The notes under the pieces are model-generated. The model made no database searches. It saw nothing but the letters and a program-made list of their open reading frames with translations, and was not told the DNA's origin. The position numbers were made by a program, and so were the translations under genes. Below, in pieces: positions 11,887-22,223 of a stretch of 64,000 bases of DNA (position 1 is its first letter; each line of letters opens with the position of its first letter). This DNA is from Primula veris (Eukaryota > Streptophyta > Magnoliopsida > Ericales > Primulaceae): assembly GCA_963682055.1 (NCBI GenBank), contig OY821747.1:22628126-22692125 (forward strand), in the 5' to 3' direction.

Positions 11887-12871
11887 ATACTCTAGCTATG
11901 AATGTCTATTTTGAGTACCTTTAATACTTTTTAGTTCTAGAGGTAAGTCTTGATTGAACTTTGAAGTTTTTATCTTGAAAAAGCCGCTTTTTGGTGTCTC
12001 AAAAATAGATGTGAGGTAACTTGTCTTAAAACCTCTCTGGTAATAGAGTTGCAAGCACAAAGTGCACTTCTTAAATAATGGTTGCAAGTTCAGTTGCAAC
12101 CCCAGTTGAAACCACATGCTCACAATACTGGTTGCAAACTCAGTCGCAAGACCAGTTGAAACCACATTCGCATAATACTGAAAAATTCAGTGATTGTCCA
12201 AAGATTGTTATACCTTCTTTGATTCACATGATAGTGAACTACTAAAATGAAAAACCAAGACAAAGTCTTGTTATTTTTGACATCACTTATACTCTTTCCT
12301 TGCTGAGATCATCAACCTAGTTTTTGTGTAGAGATGAAAACGAATTTGCTCAATTTAAGTTCTTAAAATCTAATTTCTATTAAAGTTATCCAATGATAAA
12401 CTTATCTTCTGGAGTAAATTGCTAGATTCATGTTTTTTTTTAATTGTTTAAATATCTTGCTTTATTGCTATATTCTCTTGAATCAAGTCAAGTTTCCTTA
12501 AGAACTTCAACTTCTTAATATTCAAATTTTGGATAAATCTGTTTACAAGGAATGTTTATCTATATAATTTGCTGGATTTATCTTACTGAAATCTGTTTCC
12601 TTTGTGATTTCATTGTGATTTATATTTTCAAATTTCTGTTGCAAAATTACTTCCTTTATTTTAGCAAAATTCCAAATTGATTTGAGTATATCTGTTTCCA
12701 ATTACAAAAAGATGTGGACTTTATTGCTATTTATGCAAACCTCTTTTAATATCCCAAATCAAACACAATTATCAGAATTATTATCTCTCTCTTTTTATTA
12801 AACAAAAACCCTAAGTTCTCTGTAAAACCCACTGCGGTGTTCTAAGTCCAGTTGCAACCTTAGTTGAAACC
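11887..12871 (+). other. Copia-1 spacer between pol and ORF3, with GTTGCAAC-type motifs
   Basis: About 985 bp are non-coding on both strands. CAGTTGCAACC/GTTGAAACC strings occur at 12079-12170 and again at 12848, some 20 bp before the ORF3 ATG. The stretch between is AT-rich. A promoter or splice acceptor for ORF3 would be expected here, but none was pinned down. Confidence 0.6.
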
Positions 12872-14164
12872 ATGTGTTCAAACTCTCCTAATAACCCAAA
12901 TCTCAACATTGATGATGATTGTACTCTTATGGATTTCTTGAATAAATCTACAACCAGTCCAGGCTCAAAAGCAAAGGTAAGTGAGTCTTCCTCATCTAAG
13001 AAACAGAGAACTAAGAAACGTGCTAGGAGAAACTTAGAGGATTATCCAATCTCTGTTGGTTTTACTTATACTCCTAAGTTTAATGAGGTTGATCCTAGGT
13101 TCTGGAGTAGGAAAATGTATAGGAGGTTTAGGGCTTTGGCTAGTAGGGAAATTAACTGTGAAAGGAGGCTTAATTTAGTCAGTTATCCACACATACAGGT
13201 GCATGTTGAAAAATTGCTGTTTGATGTTGGCTTAGAGAGAACTATTTGCTATGCTAATTCCTTTTATCCTGCTATTGTTAAGGAGTTCTATGCTAATCTA
13301 AGTAGCAATGTCTTTGATGAGGGTAACCCTGCATATGGTAGAGTATTTTTGAGGGGTGTAACTTTAGATTTTACCCCTAAGTTAATCAATGAATTCCTAA
13401 GCGCTCCCAATCCTTCTCTGGATAATGTTGATTATGATATGGAAGTCATTGCTCTTGTTTTCACTGGAAAGAATAACAGATTTGATGGTACTTCCATCAA
13501 AACATCCTCTCTCATATTGTGTGATGCTGTGCTACACAAAATTGCTAGGTTTAACTGGACTTCTACCAAACAACCCTCTAAAGTGAACAAAGAAATGGTC
13601 ATTTTTCTCTATAAGATCATGTCTTCATTGCCAATTAACTTTGGTAATCATGTTTTCAATCTCATGAGAGATTTCAGTGATACTAATTCTCCTTCCATTC
13701 TGCTACCTTTTCCTTTTTTAATCACTGGAGTGATCCTGTCTCAAGTCTCACATTTATCTGGAACTTCTCCTATTAGAATCTCCACTGAACCAATCACAGA
13801 TTGTCCCTCTGCCCTGTATATTTCTGCAAAACTGCTAAAGGAAGGGCATGTCAATGACATTTTTGGAGAAAAAGGAAAAGAAAAGGAGACCTCTAGTGCT
13901 CCTTCAGAAAAGAAGAAAGGTGTGAAGTGGTATCTGCAACAAAAGTTGGCTTACAATCAAGAAAGAAGAGCTGAACTGGATGCTGATGATTATCAAATCA
14001 AGAAGCTACTAGTGAATCTTATAGAAAGTGAGGATGATGGTGATAGTGATGCTACTCACAGTGGTGATGACTTCTCCATAAGCAGTGAAGAAGACCAGGA
14101 GGAGGTTGTTAGAGATGAACCTTTAAGGGAAAGAGCACCACATTCAGACATACCTCGTGACTAG
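12872..14164 (+). CDS. Copia-1 ORF3, 430 aa, putative plant transposon protein (PF20167-like)
   Basis: An intact ORF lies downstream of pol on the same strand. A Ser-rich N-terminus with a basic patch (KKQRTKKRARR, a possible nuclear signal) leads into a helical domain with VKEFYANL, VFLRGVTLDF, KLINEFLSAPN and LPFPFLITGVILSQ. This pattern recalls the 'putative plant transposon protein' family (PF20167, by recollection). The C-terminus has a Lys/Glu coiled coil (KKGVKWYLQQKL) and an acidic tail. The function of the family is not established. A decayed homologue occurs at 52844-54143 (minus) and a diverged one at 61935 in Copia-3. While gag and pol are broken here, this ORF is not, although 430 codons may stay open by chance in a young copy. 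Confidence 0.75.
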   Translation: MCSNSPNNPNLNIDDDCTLMDFLNKSTTSPGSKAKVSESSSSKKQRTKKRARRNLEDYPISVGFTYTPKFNEVDPRFWSRKMYRRFRALASREINCERRLNLVSYPHIQVHVEKLLFDVGLERTICYANSFYPAIVKEFYANLSSNVFDEGNPAYGRVFLRGVTLDFTPKLINEFLSAPNPSLDNVDYDMEVIALVFTGKNNRFDGTSIKTSSLILCDAVLHKIARFNWTSTKQPSKVNKEMVIFLYKIMSSLPINFGNHVFNLMRDFSDTNSPSILLPFPFLITGVILSQVSHLSGTSPIRISTEPITDCPSALYISAKLLKEGHVNDIFGEKGKEKETSSAPSEKKKGVKWYLQQKLAYNQERRAELDADDYQIKKLLVNLIESEDDGDSDATHSGDDFSISSEEDQEEVVRDEPLRERAPHSDIPRD

Positions 14165-14565
14165 TTTGTTTGGCTTATGACAAATAGGGGGAGATGAAGT
14201 TTATGGTTCAGTTTAGTGTTTACAGTTTCAAGCTTTAATTTCAATTTCAAGACTTTATGTTGCTGTTTTTAAATTTCAGTTACAATTGCTATATTAAGAC
14301 TATTCTATGCCAGCATTGTTTGGCCTTACAATTTCTGCAATTTACTTTTTGAAGTATGACTGTCCTTGAAATTGAATCTGTTCTGAAACTCTGTGAATGG
14401 ATATATTTTGTGCTTATATGATGCTTGCTATTCTAACTTGCAGGGGGAGCTTAAATAGTTGTAACAAAAGCATTGATGAAAGATACACAGTAAAAGACTG
14501 TGTTGAATTATATTTGTAGGTGGATTGATGTGTTTATAAACTTAGATGATTTGTCAAAACCAATG
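14165..14565 (+). other. Copia-1 3' untranslated region
   Basis: Non-coding, T-rich sequence lies between the ORF3 stop and the polypurine tract. It contains two GGGGGAG purine runs (near 14189 and 14443) besides the final one, which could be extra priming sites. No gene was seen. Confidence 0.6.
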
Positions 14566-14579
14566 ACAAAGGGGGAGAT
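14566..14579 (+). other. Polypurine tract of Copia-1
   Basis: ACAAAGGGGGAGAT directly precedes the TG of the 3' LTR. This is the plus-strand primer position expected for an LTR element. Confidence 0.85.
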
Positions 14580-15769
14580 TGTTAGGACCAGATTTCTGGT
14601 CTAAATTCTATTTGCTGTCTATTAGTTTTCACTAAATAATCCTATCTATTTATTATGAGCTAAGACAGTGTTGTTAGGTTTCAAGCAATGTTGCAACCTC
14701 AGTTACAACCTATTAAGACAAGTGTTGATAGGTTTCAAGCAATGTTGCAACCTCAGTTACAACCTGCTAAGAAAGCGTTGGTGGTTTCAAGTAATGTTGC
14801 AACCTCAGTTGCAACCACAGTTCCAACCTGCTGTTCTGCAGGATTCTGTCTTGTTCTGTAAATCTGCATAACTATTCTTTAATCGTAATTATTTGTTTTA
14901 AAGTATGCAGGATATATTCTCATATGCTCTTAAAGGTTTAGTTCGTCTATATTGAGAATATCAAAGTGGTATGGAAAGATTTTCTAAAAGATATAAAGAG
15001 ATTAGTTTATAAAGTTATGTTTCCTTTACATAGATAAATCTATATCTCTATTTTTATGTAAATCTTTATCACTTGTTTCAATCTTTGTTCCTTATCAATT
15101 CAGTATGATATGTCTAAGATTGAATGAAATATGGAGTTAATGTTTCATATGTATATTTAAAGATATTATCCTATATGTTTCCTTGTTATAGGAAAAGACT
15201 AACTCCTATTTTCAAGCTAGTTATTAAACATGTATTAACCAATGATGATTGGAGTCAATCCACGCTGAAAAATCACGTAATGTTTGAAAAAATTTAAGCC
15301 AATCAATAAAGTCAAAAGCAATCACAAAAGACATTGAAGATAGAAGATTGTTTTTACTTGCTTATATAGTTGATAACTTAGCTTGTAAAAAGTGTGTGTT
15401 CTAAATTATAAAGAACTCATTCTTGAAAGAATACACAGTGAGCTTTAAAAGAAAACAATGGTGGGATGCCATTGATTTTTAAGTGATAGTTATAGAGATA
15501 GGCAGAAAAACCTAGAGGGAGTCTAAGAGTTTTTCATTAAGACTTGAATCCTATATATTGTAAGGTTTTTATAATATCATAATCTGGGTAAGTGCCCCGG
15601 AGACGTAGCCTAGTTGGGTGAACTCTGTTGTTAAATGTACGTGTGATTTACTTTAAGTACATTTAAACAAACTATTCTGTCCATTAACACACTTGGTTCC
15701 AACTGTGGTTGCAACATCACTTGGAACCCAACTGCAAAACTGCAACTAGAACAGCGGATAGGAATTTCA
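14580..15769 (+). repeat. Copia-1 3' LTR, complete (1190 bp)
   Basis: Starts TGTTAGGACC, ends GGAATTTCA. Near its left end are three imperfect tandem units of 51-54 bp (about 14663-14815), each carrying ATGTTGCAACCTCAGTT. Two of these are absent from the truncated 5' LTR. Confidence 0.92.
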
Positions 15770-16600
15770 CATAACATAATGACTTTACGGAGGATCATCA
15801 TGTCATTGGGTTCTCGCATTAGGAAACTTAGAATGATGACACTTTTTCTAACTCCCAAATTATCGCTCCTTTAAAAGAACATACTTGGCGAGGGAATGTC
15901 GGTATCCCCTTATCCGGGACCTCTTCATCACCAAAACAGTTTGTCCGGGCCTCTAACAGAGATGTGGCGCGCTGTCCCGGACCTTAACAGGCCGAACCAT
16001 GCCTACGCCGGTCTAAAGAAGTGTATCGAGCACGCTTCTTCAATTAATATTGCTGCTCCCTTGAGGGGCCCCCGACGTTTTTAGCGACGTGGCCCGGTCG
16101 CAAGCAGCCAACTGTAGGCCCTGTTCAAGTACTGTACCCTTGTCAGAATCTTAAATAACTCTGACGCCGTTAGATCAGTATCTAACGGTACAATGATCCA
16201 AGGGCTGATATGCCTTGAGTAATACTATAAATATCTCCACCAACACCACATTAAAGGGTACAGGAAAACGGAAGGGAGAGAGAACAAAAAGAACCCGGCA
16301 TACACAACTCATCAAACCTGACTTCACCATACGTAACCGGCCCGATCCACCTCTCCCTTTAGCTACATATTTGTATCAAGTTTTTGGGTCCACCTCCACC
16401 GTACTGACTTGATCGTCGGAGAGGAAAATCCTGAGATCAACTCGGGCCCCCTGTTCGTTGCTTGTGCAGGTACGACAGACATCCGTTGCTGAAGCAGACC
16501 ATATCATCACCGGACCTTCTAACAACCCCGGAGCCGACGCGAGTTATAGAATAAGCCGAGGCTAGAAAGAAAAATAGGCTCACCAATACTAACCTTATAG
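15770..16600 (+). other. GC-richer, LTR-like or promoter-like segment of unknown origin
   Basis: Base composition changes sharply after the Copia-1 LTR. The segment has many CCGG-containing words, a TATA box (TATAAATA, 16226-16233), then a purine-rich leader. It resembles the promoter half of a Gypsy-type LTR, but I found no second copy, primer site or clear end. It may drive the coiled-coil reading frames to the right. Confidence 0.35.
16226..16233 (+). promoter_or_regulatory. TATA box in the LTR-like segment
   Basis: TATAAATA in a GC-rich setting, about 380 bp upstream of the first coiled-coil frame. Confidence 0.45.
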
Positions 16601-16609
16601 AAAAAGTAT

Positions 16610-16812
16610 GTCGAGAACGATCGAATTAACTTTGACCTGTTCACTTCGGCTCAAGAGGATCTGGTTTCTGCCCAGCAGGAAATTGACACTCTTTCTGTGA
16701 GGTCGATCGCCTTAAAATTGAAAATGTTGATCTATTGATTGCAGTAGCCGCCGCCCATCGATCTGAAAGGGTGCCTACCAGGCCTAGAAGCTCTTCCTCT
16801 AGTCCTTGCTGA
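16610..16812 (+). pseudogene. Coiled-coil reading frame A (broken)
   Basis: The plus strand reads INFDLFTSAQEDLVSAQQEI and, after a frame change near 16710, KIENVDLLIAVAAAHRSERV and a Ser-rich end, stopping at 16810-16812. No ATG was found in frame. It looks like a small Leu/Glu-rich coiled-coil protein, similar in style but not clearly in sequence to frames B and C downstream. No database family was recognised. Confidence 0.35.
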
Positions 16813-17220
16813 TAAATTTGTGGCAGTTCCTCTGACATGTCTACTGGTCCTTCGCGACATACTTCCTCTAAGTCCCTAAAAGGGTTAAGTATAACCCCTG
16901 AGCCGTCGCTCCCATGATCCCTAGTGATTTTTACGTAGTCTTTATTATCTTTTGTATCGTGACTTTCCGGTATTAATCTATAAAATACCTTTTAGTCATG
17001 TTTTGTCTTGCTTTCCATTTTGACTTATGTTTCGCACCTTTTATCTTTTATGTATCCTCTTTGTTTGAATTATTAGTAAATTTTGTAACGCCTTTTTCTA
17101 TTCTCTCGAAAGCGGTTCGGTTCACCCCTGCTTTTGACCTTTCTTGGATAAGGTTTTAGCTCTTGAACAGTTGTAAATATAAACTTAACGAAGTGTCCTT
17201 CATTCCTCATTACCTTTTCT

Positions 17221-17228
17221 TATAAAAA
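17221..17228 (+). promoter_or_regulatory. TATA box for coiled-coil frame B
   Basis: TATAAAAA, 65 bp upstream of the ATG at 17293, a normal distance for a short plant leader. Confidence 0.5.
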
Positions 17229-17292
17229 GGATTATCCTTCTGTTAATCAGGCTAACTCCCCTATAGGTTTAGGTAATTTCTTCCTAAACAAA

Positions 17293-17573
17293 ATGGATGA
17301 AGCCCTTAAAATCGCTGCCTTTACCAAGAGCTATCTAACCTTCAGTCCGAAAATGTTTTGCTCTTAAAGGATAATGATTCTCTGAAACTTAAAGTAACCA
17401 CCTTAGAACTAAAAGTTTTCGATCTTGAAGCAAACAATTCGAAACTTCAAGATCTCGTTGATCACCTGACCTCTGCAAAGTGTGGAACCAACTCTCACCC
17501 GAATTATATTAGCGTTAATGTTCTTGATTCCCCTGACGCGTCACCTTGTAGAGATGATTCACATTTGTCTTGA
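17293..17573 (+). pseudogene. Small coiled-coil protein, frame B (one frameshift)
   Basis: An ATG at 17293 gives MDEALKIAA, then a one-base frame change near 17322 leads into QELSNLQSENVLLKDNDSL and a regular heptad pattern with Leu/Val at a and d positions, ending LQDLVDHLTSAK and a Ser/Pro/Asp-rich tail (stop at 17571-17573). About 93 residues. It has its own TATA box and a T-rich 3' flank, like the neighbour 310 bp downstream. I do not recognise the family. A retrotransposon accessory ORF or a decayed host gene are both possible. Confidence 0.45.
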
Positions 17574-17829
17574 TCTTTATTTATTTATTTTTTCTCTTTT
17601 TAAATGTCTGTATGCTCAAGACTTGTGATGTAAACCTTTAGTCTTTCGATGTGACTGTGGTTCATACGGTTGTCTTTTAAGAAAATTTCTGATTTTACAT
17701 ATAGCCCTTATGTGATATAATTCGTAATGTCTTGTGTTTTTTAATTGACACGGTGTCAATCTTAGCAAAAGGTATATTAACCTAAATCATCGCGTCTCTT
17801 TGGTTTGGACCAAAACAAACCTTGTCATC

Positions 17830-17839
17830 TATATAAATA
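17830..17839 (+). promoter_or_regulatory. TATA box for coiled-coil frame C
   Basis: TATATAAATA, 48 bp upstream of the ATG at 17887. Confidence 0.5.
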
Positions 17840-17886
17840 CCACGGACATACTTTGTTTTCAATATCTCTTACTACCTTTTGCGATC

Positions 17887-18171
17887 ATGGACAAAAATCA
17901 GGCTTCTGTGCCCCTCAACCCTTGTTCCTCCCCCTAATCATCCAATAAACCTTCAACCACTGTTACGCGTAACCCTCTGGCTGTCGAAATAGCCATCTTG
18001 AAGCGTGAAAACGAGTTCCTTGCTGGCATGAATTCTCGTCTCGAGCATGCCAACATGTTGCTGCGTCTTGACAAATTGGAGTTGAAAGCAGAAATTGTTC
18101 GTCTTAAGAGGAGGATTGCTACCCAACAATCTCAGATCCAGCATGTGGACGACGCGAACTCAGCTTCTTAG
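17887..18171 (+). pseudogene. Small coiled-coil (leucine-zipper-like) protein, frame C, one in-frame stop
   Basis: An ATG at 17887 opens a 94-codon frame with one TAA at codon 17 (17935-17937). The rest reads AVEIAILKRENEFLAGMNSR, LEHANMLLRLDKLELKAEIV and LKRRIATQQ, a clear amphipathic coiled coil, ending at TAG 18169-18171. Like frame B it has its own TATA box and a T-rich 3' flank. Arg/Lys-Glu pairing suggests dimerisation. No DNA-binding basic region or other domain is visible. The family is not recognised. Confidence 0.45.
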
Positions 18172-18633
18172 ATTTCTTAGGGTTTTTTGTTGTGTCCCTT
18201 TTATTTGTAACCTCTTTCATTTCATGGCTTTACAATGTTTCTTCTAGGTTGTGACTGCTTGTTATATTTTAGTAATTACAACGTTGTAGGGTTTATTTTA
18301 CCCCCTTTCTGATTATTTTACGTGTTTAGCAGTTCTATTTACCTTTTATTTTGCCCTTTTAATTAATCACTGTGGTGTTAACCTTTAGGCTTTCCTTGGG
18401 TGGTACATGTGACTACGACTTGGACCAAAAATACCTGGGTCGATTCCCTCATAGATCATTTTAGCCCCCACATATATTTTGAGGTCTCCGACACCTATTG
18501 TGTTAAAACGCAACCTGGCCATATAGTATCGGGTTTTATCCTCTTTTTTAGCCCTTTTAACATCTTGGCTTTTTACTTCATGACATCTTAGGCACACATA
18601 TTGGTCGCTGCCATTGAACTTGTTTGTTGTTTT
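18172..18633. other. Spacer without a recognised gene
   Basis: T-rich 3' flank of frame C, then a moderately open stretch on the minus strand (18385-18597: YYMARLRFNTIGVGDLKIYV) that matches nothing I know. It could be the continuation of the Gypsy gag frame to its right, but the expected protease is not there. Confidence 0.4.
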
Positions 18634-20851
18634 TCATTCCAGAATGACCAACTCGCTTTGGATCTTGCTCCTTTTCGGGTGTTCTCGGTCCTGGTCCTGG
18701 TCCATGTCGTCAGAGTACAACCTCGATGATTTTGGGATATCAAATGCTATGTCCCCTATTATTACCATGTTAACCTCTGTTTTTGGGAACGGGTTTCCGT
18801 CGATGTCCATCCGATCAACCGTTGTTAGATACCGCAATAAACATTTATTAATTAGGTCCTGAACATTATTCCTAAATGTCATGCAATTCCGCGTCAAATG
18901 TCTAAAGGTGTTGTTGCGCCATTTACAGTAATCTTTTCGGACTAGTTCTTCTTTTTTCGGGAATTCATGTCCCTTTGTTAAAACGAAAAACTTTTGTTTG
19001 ATTAATTCATCGAAAAGATCATCTGATTTATTGAAGTCAAATGAATAAGGCCTTGTAGGAGGTGGTTTATTCTTATTCATGGTACTTAGATGGTAAATTA
19101 ATTGGTTTTTCCAATTCAGTTAGCGTATCGCAAACTATGGGATTTTTCCCTATCACTTGCGCCACGTCCACCTCTAAATCCCCATCTAAGTCATGGTAAT
19201 AAGTCTCATATACTTGCTTATGTGCGCATTGTTCTTCTAAAATAACTTCCTCGTAATTAGTTACGGTTTTAACAAGTTCGAATAGGTTATTTATCCTTGT
19301 ATTGTTGAACTTTTTCTTATATTCAAAACTTAAACCTTCTAAGGCTAGTTCGATTACAACTTTTTCCGGTATCTGGGTATGTACCCTACTCCGTACTAGT
19401 TTAAAACGGTTCATATATGATTCTGCTGTTTCTCCTGCTTTCATTTTAATTTTATCCAAGTCTGCCATCGAGACTTCCGGTTCAAATTTATGAAATTGGG
19501 AGTGGAACTTTGTTTCTAGTTCGTGCCATGAGTCAATTGTTCTGGGAGGTAAATTCATGTACCAAGAGAATGCACTTTTAGTTAGCGACGCTAGGAACAA
19601 TTTGGTTTTTAAATCTTCCTTGTTCCCAAATTCTCCTACGTTTAAAAAAAAACCTATGTGTTCAAGCATAGACTGATTATCCTCCCCAGAGAACAAACTA
19701 AACTTTGGCATTTTAAAACCCCGAGGAAATTCTGTATTTTCAATCCTCCGGGTCAGTGGGCTATGATAAGCCGGAACATTAGTCCTTTGCATACCAGATC
19801 CTAATTCCTCTAGTAATGCATCCCTCACTTGGCATCTTAATGCCTCAACGTCTGGTCCCCTTGGTCCATCACAAAATGTTTCATCAACAACAGGTATCGG
19901 AATAACATCCGGTTCGGGTACCTTTTATGCTGGGTAACATGATTGACCAGTATTATAGGACCTTGATGTTCTTTCGTGCATCCTATAATGACTGTTTTGG
20001 GGTTTGTTATTGTAGCTAAGGCCGTGCCCCCCTTGCGTGGGGTTATAGTTCATACCAGTTGCGTTTCCCGTTGGGCAACTGCCATTTACAGGATTCGAGT
20101 TTGGACCAGGTACGTATCCCATATACTGCCATCCTTGCGTTGGGTTTTGGATTGAGGTTGGTGTGCCACCCGTATACTGCCCCCTTGCGTTGGGTACTGA
20201 CTAGTATTCGGTGCGAAACCCCTATAGTAACCCTCTTGTGGTGGGTTATAATTCGGATCTGGCATGTAAAAACTGCATTGTGGCCCGGGGTGACTAGTGT
20301 AGGGAAAACGGCCTCTAGACCCTTAGGGATGCGTTTTTTGGATATGACACGATTTCATTAATAGGTGTCGTGTACCAAACAGGGATCCCTTTTTCATCCG
20401 GGAAATTTTTGTTTTGTTAGTGTGGTTTCACGTATGTTTCACTTTCATTATTTTCTTGATTTTCAAAATTTACTTCTTTGTAAGTTGCATTAGTGAAAGG
20501 ATCAGTATGTACCTGTTCATGCGATTTAGCCCTGTCCTGCCTTGCCTGCTCCATGTTCCCGCGAGTTGTCTCCACTAGATCTTGTAGCATCGCTTTTAAC
20601 TCCTTTGTCCCGTCGTTATCTGGGTTGATTAAAGCTTGAGCAAGTTGCCTCAACAAGTCACTGAACTCTGGTTGTGTCTGCCCTTGCGATGGGCCTTTCC
20701 TTGGGTTAGTATCTTCCCGATTGGTTTCCTGACCCCTTGATGGGTCTTTCATGGGGGGTTTTCCTTGAGATGTTAACATCTCGAGACTTTCCTGAGCCTC
20801 ACCCTCATCTGGGTGATTGTTTCTCTTACTTTTGCGAGTAGTTCCTGACAT
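18634..20851 (-). pseudogene. Ty3/Gypsy gag (Athila/Tat group), decayed
   Basis: Read on the minus strand from MSGTTRKSKRNN (20851). A polar N-terminus and a Gly/Pro/Tyr/Asn-rich stretch with NPTQGG-like repeats (about 20370-19925) are interrupted by stops at 20417-20419, near 20325 and at 19925-19927, and by frame changes. The capsid core is intact at 19828-19073: FPRGFKMPKFSLFSGEDNQS, LASLTKSAFSWYMNLPP and WHELETKFHSQFHKFEP are typical of Gypsy retrotrans_gag. After a frame change near 19075, YCKWRNNTFRHLTRNC resembles the nucleocapsid Cys/His region. Protease, RT and integrase do not follow, so pol is lost. Gag would have formed the particle shell. Confidence 0.85.
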
Positions 20852-20880
20852 CCTGAATTATAAGTTAACTCCCTCCTTTT

Positions 20881-20887
20881 AGCGCCA
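20881..20887 (-). other. Primer-site-like TGGCGCT next to the Gypsy LTR
   Basis: On the minus strand the LTR end (...CCAGTAACA) is followed by ATCTTTTGGCGCT. TGGCGCC is the start of the tRNA-Asp-type primer site common in Athila/Tat elements; here it is one base off and then diverges. Confidence 0.55.
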
Positions 20888-20893
20888 AAAGAT

Positions 20894-22223
20894 TGTTACT
20901 GGGGAATTTGCCAACTTATAGGAACAATATCAAACCCAGCGTTACTCACGCAATATAGATTTGGTTAATAGAAAAATGCCTTAGTTAAGGACTTATCTAG
21001 GAATTTTGCCAAGAACGGATAGATGGCAAACGTAATTAAATGTAAAATCACTTGATTAATAACTGAACTTGGCTCGAATACAGATAGACGGTACATCGTA
21101 AACGAAGTGGATTTCTAAATTAGATATACTCCTAAGAAATAAATGGAAATAATGGGATAATTAAGATAAAATGCATAAAAGCTTTGATAATATAATTTGT
21201 TTGATCTTCGTTGATGCCTTATGTGGTCGGACTTAAAACGTGTTATTAAAATCCTTTTTACCTAGCAAGAGTAATAGGGTTGACCATAGTTTTAATGTGA
21301 TAAGTAAGATTTGTTCCACGGAGACAATGTTAAATTGTTTTAAATATTATTTAAGATACGATTTTATGGTTTTCTATTCAAGATAAGTATATTGAAAGAT
21401 GATAAGTATATTGAAACAAGGGTTGTCAATCCTTATTCAAGCAATGAACTAACAAGCATGCAATTCATAACGTAAAAATAAATAAAAGACGAATAAAAAT
21501 AAAAAGGATAGATGTTACTTGTGAAGTAAATCACAAGTAGAAGGATGTAAGAACTCAGCAAATTGATAATGGAGGAAAACACTAATACTCAGCCAACAAT
21601 GGTATATAAATTATAAAGGAATAATTTATTAAAAGGATTATTTTTAGAGAGAAAGAAGAAAGAAAAATAAAATGAAAAGTAATGGCTCTCGTTGATGAAA
21701 ATGGCCTACAAAATTACTGTAGGCTTAGCATATTTATACAACTCAGCTCACAAAATTTCAGAAACTAAACCCTAATATTTGTTTATTTGAATAAGGGGGT
21801 CTTATTCAAATAAGGTATCATTCGTCCAATAGAATTCTGACACATCATAAATTTGTGGCGGCGGAATATCTTTTTATTCGAATAAGCGAGCTTGATTCGT
21901 ATCATGTGACGGAAAACAAAATTTCTTTTCTTTTCGGGTAGATTTATTCATTTCTCCCCAATTCTAGCTCTTTTGACTGAATATAATTTTATTATTCTCT
22001 TCTTTTAGATCATTTAGCTCTTCCAACTTGCGTCTTGAGTTATTTCATTTCCTTTTTTCACATATTTGCACCTAAAAAGGATAATTTTCACATAAAATAG
22101 ACAAATAGCTCCAAAACACATAAATATGGTAAATTGGCATAAAAAAACTTATTTACGCAATGTAAAGTTGGATTTAATGCTATAAATAAGGCCTCAAAAT
22201 GGCATATTCTAGGTCGAATCACA
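20894..22223 (-). repeat. Gypsy (Athila/Tat-like) LTR, minus orientation, about 1.33 kb
   Basis: On the minus strand it starts at TGTGATTCGACC (22223; the exact base could be 22221-22225) and ends CCAGTAACA (20894). The left side leads to the primer site and gag. The right side (22224-22310) reads CTAGTTGGGGTG toward the LTR, like a polypurine tract, so internal sequence appears on both sides. No coding potential was seen. Confidence 0.6.

Larger units (their letters stand above)
5837..15769 (+). mobile_element. Copia-1: SIRE/Maximus-like LTR retrotransposon with an extra third ORF
   Basis: Order: partial 5' LTR, tRNA-iMet primer site, gag with two zinc knuckles, protease, integrase, reverse transcriptase, RNase H, about 1 kb of spacer, ORF3, polypurine tract, full 3' LTR. 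Copia order (integrase before RT), long size and an extra 3' ORF fit the SIRE lineage. In about 280 aligned LTR bases I counted six substitutions, all transitions, plus an 18-bp deletion, so the copy is moderately young. It carries several inactivating changes. No target duplication can be checked because the first ~170 bp of the 5' LTR are missing. Confidence 0.9.

Noticed and set aside
15770..16600. Calling this a solo LTR
   Set aside because: A TATA box and composition fit, but no TG/CA ends with a target duplication and no second copy in the window were found.
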